In this document: piece after piece, positions 57,973 to 64,000 of the stretch
Position numbering within the stretch: the first letter of the stretch is position 1
Layout of the letters: each line of letters opens with the position of its first letter
Source of the DNA: Collinsella sp.
GTDB lineage: Bacteria; Actinomycetota; Coriobacteriia; Coriobacteriales; Coriobacteriaceae
Assembly (NCBI GenBank): GCA_019414445.1
Contig: DXMA01000009.1
Coordinates: 40,629 to 104,628, forward strand
Direction: 5' to 3'
DNA: 64,000 nucleotides
Notes under the pieces: generated by a model
What the model saw: the letters and a program-made list of their open reading frames with translations, nothing else
Database searches by the model: none
What the model was told of the DNA's origin: nothing
Program-made: the position numbers and the translations under genes

Positions 57973-59885
57973 AGGGCAGGGACTTTCGGCTCATCGTCGA
58001 GCTGCGGAATGGTGCCTACCACGTTATCCGCCAGCCAATTCATCTCGACAATCTGCGTGCTCGGCAGCGGAGGGAAGCCTTCGATCTGTACCACGCCGTT
58101 CTGACTGTGGAGCTCGCCGCCAAAGGGGTTGATGGATCCCTCGACAATGCCGTTGCGGAGCAACTGCACGAGTTTGCGCGTCTGGTAGGGTAGGCCCGGA
58201 GCGTAACGGATGTCGATAACGCCGGAGCTCATGCCGTACCAGTAGTTGACGGCGCGCACTTGGCTGTCATCGCTGGTCTCGTCCCACGTGCCGTGCAGAA
58301 GGCTGCGAACGATGAGCTCGTAGTAACGGCCCCAGTTCCATACCGGCATGGCGATGCCGGAAACCTTGCCATCGACCAGGCGGTGGAGTCCGTAAGCCGT
58401 AGGGTCTTCGAGCGACTTTGACATGTCAGCGCCGGTCATGACGCTCACGCCTTCGCGGCACATGGCCTCGGCAAGACCGCCGGCGGGCACATCGCCCCAG
58501 GTGAGGATAATTTGCGCGCGGGGGTCGAGCAGCGAGGCGCCGATGGCAAAGGCATTGATCTCGCTGAGCGCGCCGGATGCGAAGACCGACGCGTGGTAGC
58601 CGATGCGATGGTTGTCCGCCATGCTGGCGGCAAGGGCGCCCAGGAGGAACTTGGCCTCGTACATCTTGCCAAAGTACGAACGGACGCTTTGGTGGGGAAG
58701 GCCGATAGAGCAGTTAAGGAACCGAACCTGGGGATACTCAACGGCAGCTCTGAGCGTGTATTCCATCAGGCGGTGCGAGGTCGAGAAGATGACGTTGTCT
58801 CCATGTTTGACAGCCGTTTCCACGGCGGCGTAGAACACGTCCGGATCGTGACAGTCCTCGAACGCCTCGGTGCGCACGATGCCGTCAAAGTGCTCATCGA
58901 GATACTGACGCCCTTGGTCGTGCAGACTGTCCCAGCTCGACGCTGCACAGGGGAACTCATGGATAAAGGCGATACGCAGGGGGTTGGCCGCCGAATAGAC
59001 AGTCTTGCCCATAAAGAAGTTGAGCACGCCAGAGGTGGACTTGGCAGGCGACTCCTCCTCATCGACGCTCGGCGCTTCGACAAGATCGACCTTGTCCTCG
59101 TCATTTTTGCCGGCAATGACCAGCTCGCGCCAAATCTTGCACAGGCGGTTTACGACGATATCCGTCGGCGTATCCAGCAGGCGGTCCTGGTTGTACACAT
59201 TGAGGTAAACGAGCATGGCGTCGGCAGGCGTAATGTCCAGGTGGTCGCCGCCTGCGCGAAGGTAGGCGCGCTTAAAGAGCAGGAAGGTGTGGCGCAGGTA
59301 GTCGACCTTTTTCTGCGGCCATTTTTCGATAAGGTTCTGACCGAGCATCTTGGCGAGCGTCTCGTAGCTTCCCTCACGCGAGAACTCGATCTCGTATAGG
59401 GGGCAGACGCGCCAAAACGCGCAGAATTCACCGTACAGGCGGCTTTCGACGGAATCCCATGTGCCGGGGTAGAGACGGGTAACCCTGGCCGAAACCGTTG
59501 GAGCGTCCAGGAATTTGAGGACACTGACGCGTTTGTTGCCTTCCTGGACATAGAACCGATGCATGAACTCGGTGACGATGATGGGGTCGCGATAGCCCTC
59601 GGTTACCTGGATATCGTAGAGGTTGGACCACTTGCGGGCGAACTCGGTGTTAAACGGCAGCAGGGGCATAAAGTTGCATGAAAAGGCGGACTGACGGCCT
59701 TTGGTGACCGTGCCGACGACCATTTCGAGCGGAATATCCCGCAGGCCGACGCTCACTCGCTGACCTAAGGGGAGCTGAGCAACCAAGCTATCGAGGTCCG
59801 TAAGGTATGGATGCTCGCTTTGGCTAATGGCGCGACGGCGTCCCTGCTCGCCGCGCTTGCGTGCTTGACGATAGGCCTCTTCCAT
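57969..59885 (-). CDS. Fusion protein: N-terminal ParB-like part and C-terminal BMP/Med-type periplasmic-binding domain
   Basis: 638 residues, no signal peptide and no membrane segment, so probably cytoplasmic. Residues about 40-140 contain IPLEMVVGTVTKGRQSAF and FYVQEGNKRVSVLKFLDA, resembling the ParB/Srx nuclease-like fold. Residues 145-260 are helical; 262-285 is an acidic linker. From 302 the sequence follows BMP family (PnrA/Med) nucleoside-binding proteins: LRIAFIHEFPCAASSWDSLHDQGRQYLDEHF, IIFSTSH-type strands, FLLGALAASMADNHRIGYHA. The role is unknown; ligand-sensing regulation is one option. Confidence 0.72.
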   Translation of the reverse strand: MEEAYRQARKRGEQGRRRAISQSEHPYLTDLDSLVAQLPLGQRVSVGLRDIPLEMVVGTVTKGRQSAFSCNFMPLLPFNTEFARKWSNLYDIQVTEGYRDPIIVTEFMHRFYVQEGNKRVSVLKFLDAPTVSARVTRLYPGTWDSVESRLYGEFCAFWRVCPLYEIEFSREGSYETLAKMLGQNLIEKWPQKKVDYLRHTFLLFKRAYLRAGGDHLDITPADAMLVYLNVYNQDRLLDTPTDIVVNRLCKIWRELVIAGKNDEDKVDLVEAPSVDEEESPAKSTSGVLNFFMGKTVYSAANPLRIAFIHEFPCAASSWDSLHDQGRQYLDEHFDGIVRTEAFEDCHDPDVFYAAVETAVKHGDNVIFSTSHRLMEYTLRAAVEYPQVRFLNCSIGLPHQSVRSYFGKMYEAKFLLGALAASMADNHRIGYHASVFASGALSEINAFAIGASLLDPRAQIILTWGDVPAGGLAEAMCREGVSVMTGADMSKSLEDPTAYGLHRLVDGKVSGIAMPVWNWGRYYELIVRSLLHGTWDETSDDSQVRAVNYWYGMSSGVIDIRYAPGLPYQTRKLVQLLRNGIVEGSINPFGGELHSQNGVVQIEGFPPLPSTQIVEMNWLADNVVGTIPQLDDEPKVPAL

Positions 59886-59941
59886 GGTGTCTACTCCCTT
59901 AGTCGTTTAAACAACGATATGAACCATGGTACCACGAATGA

Positions 59942-59980
59942 AAACCACTACAAAGATGCCTGTCCCCTTTGCGGTGGTTT
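59942..59980. repeat. GGGACAGG-family stem-loop, inverted copy
   Basis: AAACCACTACAAAG (59942-59955) and CTTTGCGGTGGTTT (59967-59980); loop ATGCCTGTCCC. It overlaps the last base or two of the mscS gene. Confidence 0.65.
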
Positions 59981-60746
59981 AGGCGATGATGGGGGCGATG
60001 GCGCGGATGCAGGCGTCGGCTGCCGTGAAAGTAGTGCTGTCGTCGCTGACGATAAAGATGATCTTTCCCCTGATGCCAAAGTCGCCGATTTCGCTAAAGA
60101 GTACGTAGGGCTCCTTGTCAAAGCCCGAGATGGGCGAGACGGCCGTTTTGGTTGCGCTCGTGAGCTCGTCTGCCAGCACGTCAAGGGAGGCCCACTTAGA
60201 CGTGTCCTTTACGGCAACGGGCACGGCCACGCGCCCAAAGGGCATCAAATGCACGAGCGTGTTCTTGGAGATGTTGGAATTGGGCACAATGATGGTCTGT
60301 CCACAGGCATCCTCAATCGTCGTATGACGCCAAGTGATGTCTTGGACAACGCCGGATACGCCGCCGACCTCGATATTGTCGCCGGGTTTGATGATGCCCA
60401 TAAAGGTCACCTGCATGCCGCCGATAAGGTTTGATAGCGTGTCCTGAAAGCCGAGCGAGATGGCGATGCCGCCGACGCCAAGAGCGGCGACGAGGGCGTT
60501 TGCATTAATGCCAAAACAGTTGTCGAGGATAAAGCTGCCGCCGATCATCCAGATGACGGCGCGCGCGATGTTGATGAAGATGCTCGATGCCGGCAGCGGG
60601 TTATCGTCGCGGTTAAGCAGGTGGCGCAGGGTCTTGGACGCGACCTTGGCGGCAACGGCGGTGCCGATGGCCAGGACAGCGGCCCAGATGATGTTGTGGA
60701 CCCATCGTTGTGCAAAAAAATGAAGAATTGGCTCAAACAATTCCAT
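59979..60746 (-). CDS. Small-conductance mechanosensitive channel, MscS family
   Basis: 255 residues from ATG 60746, nine bases after GAGGAGG. Three N-terminal membrane helices; the pore helix ANALVAALGVGGIAISLGFQDTLSNLIGG and the beta domain PGDNIEVGGVSGVVQDITWRHTTI are typical. The C-terminal domain is short. Releases solutes on hypo-osmotic shock. Alone between repeat stem-loops. Confidence 0.92.
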   Translation of the reverse strand: MELFEPILHFFAQRWVHNIIWAAVLAIGTAVAAKVASKTLRHLLNRDDNPLPASSIFINIARAVIWMIGGSFILDNCFGINANALVAALGVGGIAISLGFQDTLSNLIGGMQVTFMGIIKPGDNIEVGGVSGVVQDITWRHTTIEDACGQTIIVPNSNISKNTLVHLMPFGRVAVPVAVKDTSKWASLDVLADELTSATKTAVSPISGFDKEPYVLFSEIGDFGIRGKIIFIVSDDSTTFTAADACIRAIAPIIA

Positions 60747-60845
60747 GTAGGGAAACCTCCTCATGATCATCCAACCATGATACCCATCAAGAAGTCCGTC
60801 CGATCAAATTCGGACGGAATTCTGTGCTCGATATGGGGGTTAGCG

Positions 60846-60885
60846 AAAACCGCCGCAAGGGCCTCTGTCCCTTTGCGGCGGTTTT
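60846..60885. repeat. GGGACAGG-family stem-loop, inverted copy
   Basis: AAAACCGCCGCAAGG (60846-60860) and CTTTGCGGCGGTTTT (60871-60885); loop has CTCTGTCCC. Confidence 0.65.
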
Positions 60886-60904
60886 GGCGTTTGCGCAGAT
60901 AAAA

Positions 60905-60937
60905 CCTACCAAAATAAACCTGTCCCTTTTTGGCAGG
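60905..60937. repeat. GGGACAGG-family stem-loop, inverted copy of the 3902/30106 type
   Basis: CCTACCAAAA (60905-60914) and TTTTGGCAGG (60928-60937); loop TAAACCTGTCCCT. It abuts the stop of the ABC ATPase gene. Confidence 0.78.
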
Positions 60938-60939
60938 TT

Positions 60940-61734
60940 TTAGCTTAGCAGCATGCGGTCGTTGGCGAGCTCGCCGCCCGAGACCTCCTCGAACTTCTGC
61001 AGTAGGTCGGCGACGGTGAGCGACTTCTTCTCATCGCCCGCCACGTCGTAGATCACATGGCCCTCGTGCATCATGATCAGACGGTTGCCCAGACGGATGG
61101 CGTCGTTCATGTTATGCGTGACCATGAGCGTGGTCAGGTGGTTCTCGTCGACGATCTCCTCGGTCAGGTTGAGCACCTTAGAGGCCGTCTTGGGGTCGAG
61201 GGCCGCAGTGTGCTCGTCGAGCAGCAGCAGGCGCGGCCTGGTGAGCGTGGCCATCAGCAGGGTGAGTGCCTGGCGCTGGCCGCCCGAGAGCAGGCCGACC
61301 TTAGCGTTGAGACGCGTGTCCAGACCAAGGTCCAGGCGCTTGAGCAGCTCAACGTACTCATCTTTCTCGGCCTTGGTGACGCCCCACGAAAGGCCGCGAC
61401 GCTGGCCACGGCGCTTGGCGAGGGCCAGGTTTTCGGCGATCTGCATGTCGGCAGCGGTACCGCGCATGGGGTCCTGAAACACGCGGCCCAGGTACTTGGC
61501 GCGCTGCGACTCGCTCAGGCGCGAGATGTCGGTGCCGTCGAGCTCAATAACGCCCGAATCGAGCGGGTACACGCCGGCGATCATGTTGAGCAGCGTGGAC
61601 TTGCCGGCGCCGTTGCCGCCGATCACGGTTACAAAGTCGCCGTCATTCAGGGTGAGGTCGACGCCGGTGAGCGCGCGCTTCTCGGTGACGGTGCCCTTGT
61701 TAAAGGTCTTCTTGACGTGCGAGAGCTTAAGCAT
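60940..61734 (-). CDS. ABC transporter ATP-binding protein
   Basis: 264 residues from ATG 61734. Walker A GGNGAGKST, Q-loop VFQDPMRGTAADM, signature LLSGGQRQALTLL and Walker B LLLLDEHTAALDP. Together with the permease (8-bp overlap) and the lipoprotein upstream it forms an importer of the PF04392-type (the family that includes streptococcal TrpXYZ). The substrate could be an aromatic amino acid or something else; not determinable. Confidence 0.92.
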   Translation of the reverse strand: MLKLSHVKKTFNKGTVTEKRALTGVDLTLNDGDFVTVIGGNGAGKSTLLNMIAGVYPLDSGVIELDGTDISRLSESQRAKYLGRVFQDPMRGTAADMQIAENLALAKRRGQRRGLSWGVTKAEKDEYVELLKRLDLGLDTRLNAKVGLLSGGQRQALTLLMATLTRPRLLLLDEHTAALDPKTASKVLNLTEEIVDENHLTTLMVTHNMNDAIRLGNRLIMMHEGHVIYDVAGDEKKSLTVADLLQKFEEVSGGELANDRMLLS

Positions 61735-62650
61735 CTGCCTCATCCCCCTTCGTGTAGGAGCTGCGGAGCTTATAGCGCTCCCAAACCACGGGCACGCACA
61801 GGGCCACGGCGACAATCACGGCGGAGAGCAGCTTCATGTCGTTGGCGTCCATGCCCAACTGCAGCACGATGGCGCGGATAAGGAAGTACACCACGGAGCC
61901 AAAGACGGCGGAGGCAAGACGGACGCTAAACTGCGTGAGGCCGCCGGGCAGCAGGCGGCCGAGCACCTCACCGATAACAATGGCGGCAAGACCGATAACG
62001 ATGGCACCGGTGCCCATGCCAATGTCGGCGTACTTCTGGCTCTGGCAGATGAGCGCGCCCGAAAGGCCGATGAGGGCGTTGGAGAGCACGAGGGCGATCA
62101 TCTTGGTGGAGTTGGTGTTAACGCCCAAGGCGCGAATCATGTACTCGTTGTTGCCGGTGGCGCGCAGCGCGGAGCCGATCTCGGTACCAAAGAACCAGTA
62201 CAGGATGGCAACGATAGCCACGGCGAGCAGGATGCCCAAGATGATAGCAACGGTGGACTGCGGCAGACCGGTCATATTGCTGACGGCCGAGAACACGGTG
62301 CCCTTGGCAAGAATGGGCGTATTGGACTTGCCCATGATGCGCAGGTTGATGGACCACAGGCTGATCTGGGTGAGGATTCCGGCGAGGATCGCGGGAATCT
62401 CAAAGACGGTGGTCAAAATGCCCGTGACGGCACCCGCGATGGCGCCGGCGCACATACCGGCCAGCACGGCGAGCAGCGGGTCGACGTTGTTATTGACGAT
62501 GAGCACGGCGCAGACGCAGCCGCCGAGGGCAAAGCTGCCGTCGCAGGTCATATCGGGAATGTCGAGCAGGCGGAACGTGATAAACACGCCAAGCACCATA
62601 ATGCCCCAGAGGACGCCCTGCGAAACGGCGCCCTGCAATGCAATGAGCAT
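61727..62650 (-). CDS. ABC transporter permease (BPD_transp_2 type)
   Basis: 307 residues from ATG 62650, seven bases after AGGAGG. Eight or more membrane helices; ITFRLLDIPDMTCDGSFALGG and LGVNTNSTKMIALVLSNALIGLSGAL are typical of permeases that pair with PF04392 binding proteins. Coupled to the ATPase gene. Separated from the lipoprotein gene by about 200 bp with a hairpin. Confidence 0.92.
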   Translation of the reverse strand: MLIALQGAVSQGVLWGIMVLGVFITFRLLDIPDMTCDGSFALGGCVCAVLIVNNNVDPLLAVLAGMCAGAIAGAVTGILTTVFEIPAILAGILTQISLWSINLRIMGKSNTPILAKGTVFSAVSNMTGLPQSTVAIILGILLAVAIVAILYWFFGTEIGSALRATGNNEYMIRALGVNTNSTKMIALVLSNALIGLSGALICQSQKYADIGMGTGAIVIGLAAIVIGEVLGRLLPGGLTQFSVRLASAVFGSVVYFLIRAIVLQLGMDANDMKLLSAVIVAVALCVPVVWERYKLRSSYTKGDEADA

Positions 62651-62754
62651 GCTTCATACCTCCTAGGATAGGGTGGACACGTGATGTTCCATAATAGCGG
62701 TAACAATGAATATAAGAACGGCAGGCAAACGTTTTGTTTTATCTGAAACAAGCA

Positions 62755-62785
62755 GGGCGAACGCCGGTCTATGACGTTCGCCCCA
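62755..62785 (-). terminator. Hairpin between the binding-protein and permease genes
   Basis: GGGCGAACG (62755-62763) and CGTTCGCCC (62775-62783). On the minus strand it is followed by TGCTTGTTTC, a weak T tract; it could reduce readthrough and raise lipoprotein level over permease. Confidence 0.6.
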
Positions 62786-62853
62786 ATGACTCAGATATTG
62801 AATAACGCAGCTATGGGCGAGAACGAACCCTAGATGCGTTACGGCGCATGGTG

Positions 62854-63834
62854 CTACTCGTCCAGGGCGGAAAGGTCGATGCCCAGCGCCTCGGCCATCT
62901 CGTCGTTCTTGACGACGACCAAGTCCTTGCTCGAGAGGTGCTCGATAGCCATATCCTCGGGCTTAGCCTCGCCCTTCAGAATCTTAACGGCCATCTCGCC
63001 CGCGGCATAGCCCAGGTCCTCATAGTTGATGGAGAGGGTGAACAGGCCGCCGGCCATGCACATACCCTCCTCGCCAGTCACGAAGGGGAGCTTGTTCTCC
63101 TTGCAGATCTGACCGACCTGCGAAGCGCCCGCGGCGATGGTGTTGTCGGTGGGGGAGTACAGCGCGTCGACTTTGCCCACGGCAGACTCGACGACGGACT
63201 GAATCTCGTTGGAGCTCGAGACGGTGAAATCGGTGTACTCGAGGCCCAGCTTATCGAGCTCCTTTTTGGCGGCCTTGATCTGGACGTCGGAGTTGGACTC
63301 GGCGGTGCAGTAGAGCAGGCCGACCTTCTTAACGTCGGGCAGGACCTTCTGCATCATCTCGAGCTGCTCGGCGACCGGGGTGAGGTCGGAAGCGCCCGTG
63401 ACGTTGGTGCCGGGCTTGTCGTTGTCCTGGACCAGGCCGGAAGCGGCGTAGTCGGTGATGGCGCAGCCAACGATGGGGATATCAGCGGTGGCGCCGGCGG
63501 CAGCCTGCGCGGCGGGCGTAGCGATGGCATAGATCAGGTTGACGCCGTCGCCTACGAACTTGTCGGCAATGGACTTACACGTGGACTGGTCGTTCTGGGC
63601 GTTCTTCTGGTCGATCTTGACCTTGAGACCGCTCTTCTTGATGGCCTTGACGAAGCCGTCGTTGGCGGCATCGAGCGCGGAGTGCTCGGTGAGCTGCAGA
63701 ACGCCGATGGTGTAGTCGGAACCGGCGGCAGCGGAGCCGGAACCAGAGTTGCCGCCGCATCCGGCGAGCGGGGCGAGCGCGAGCAGACCGGCGGAGACCA
63801 GAAGGCTCCTGCGGCTGATGGTGATGTCCTTCAT
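62854..63834 (-). CDS. ABC transporter substrate-binding lipoprotein (PF04392/TrpX-like)
   Basis: 326 residues from ATG 63834 (MKDITISRRSLLVSAGLLAL). The signal has a twin-arginine (SRRSLL) followed by a lipobox LAGC, so it is a candidate Tat-exported lipoprotein. A Gly/Ser/Ala linker follows, then the periplasmic-binding fold with YTIGVLQLTEHSALDAANDGF, IPIVGCAITDYAASG, and SPTDNTIAAGASQV. Heads the transporter operon. Confidence 0.92.
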   Translation of the reverse strand: MKDITISRRSLLVSAGLLALAPLAGCGGNSGSGSAAAGSDYTIGVLQLTEHSALDAANDGFVKAIKKSGLKVKIDQKNAQNDQSTCKSIADKFVGDGVNLIYAIATPAAQAAAGATADIPIVGCAITDYAASGLVQDNDKPGTNVTGASDLTPVAEQLEMMQKVLPDVKKVGLLYCTAESNSDVQIKAAKKELDKLGLEYTDFTVSSSNEIQSVVESAVGKVDALYSPTDNTIAAGASQVGQICKENKLPFVTGEEGMCMAGGLFTLSINYEDLGYAAGEMAVKILKGEAKPEDMAIEHLSSKDLVVVKNDEMAEALGIDLSALDE

Positions 63835-63897
63835 ATCATTACCCCCAGTATAAAAATGGCTGGAAACACTGCACTGGGACAAAGTGCAAGTGGAACT

Positions 63898-63925
63898 ATA
63901 GTAGCGCTGATGTCCATTTTTACAA
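63898..63925 (-). promoter_or_regulatory. Candidate promoter of the ABC transporter operon
   Basis: On the minus strand, TTGTAA (63920-63925), a 16-bp gap and TACTAT (63898-63903), about 65 bp before the lipoprotein start. Confidence 0.45.
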
Positions 63926-64000
63926 CAGCCTGGCGGGTTTTTTAATGGCTCTGTTAGACCAAGGTTGACATAAAAACGATGTCACCGCGAGGCGGTACCC

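Overview
The window looks like a chromosomal segment from a high-GC Gram-positive gut bacterium of the class Coriobacteriia, most likely Collinsella or a close relative. This is inferred from the GC-rich codon use, the Asp23/AmaP/DUF2273 cluster, the RibU-ECF module with fused ATPases, Veg, DisA and the many intergenic palindromes; the sequence alone does not prove the species. Coding is dense and mostly on the plus strand. There is no rRNA operon, prophage, intact insertion sequence or CRISPR array.

Layout. 0-10 kb: the tail of a membrane protein, yebC, an amaP-DUF2273-asp23 envelope-stress cluster, a YitT-family protein, a zinc-ribbon membrane protein, then divergent M20 amidohydrolase and YtcJ-like amidohydrolase genes. 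10-18 kb: a 0.9-kb non-coding gap with a large nested palindrome, groES-groEL, an FMN riboswitch driving ribU-ecfAA'-ecfT, and two paralogous PNPOx-fold genes. 18-23 kb: argC-argJ-argB-argD. 23-31 kb: a repeat array made of tRNA 3'-end fragments beside tRNA-Val, asnB, murE, a HAD phosphatase, murI, rph, rdgB and dtd. 31-41 kb: veg, ispE, tRNA-Pro, tatA, greA, lysS (with a C-terminal tRNA-binding domain), thrE-like and clpC. 41-46 kb: two toxin-antitoxin-type modules (RelB-like/PIN and HipBA) around pepD, then mntP behind a manganese riboswitch. 46-52 kb: disA-ispD-ispF-cysS and rlmB-yacP. 52-57 kb: the translation block tRNA-Thr, tRNA-Tyr/Thr/Met-tuf, rpmG, tRNA-Trp, secE-nusG, rplK, rplA. 57-64 kb, minus strand: a metallophosphoesterase coupled to an unusual ParB-like/BMP fusion protein, an MscS channel and a three-gene ABC transporter (lipoprotein, permease, ATPase).

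Functional links. murE, murI and asnB concern cell-wall precursor or amino acid supply; ispD, ispF and ispE belong to the MEP isoprenoid pathway; the arg cluster makes ornithine; groESL and clpC handle protein quality; secE and tatA serve export, and the ABC lipoprotein carries a twin-arginine-type signal that could use the Tat route. Three metabolic inputs have visible RNA or operator control: flavin (FMN riboswitch), manganese (yybP-ykoY riboswitch) and TA autoregulation (perfect palindromes).

The least explained content is intergenic: at least six families of inverted repeats, including about eight stem-loops that share a GGGACAGG-type core inside otherwise different stems, a roughly 240-bp nested palindrome upstream of groES, and a 184-187-bp tandem array carrying copies of a tRNA-Val 3' end and terminator.
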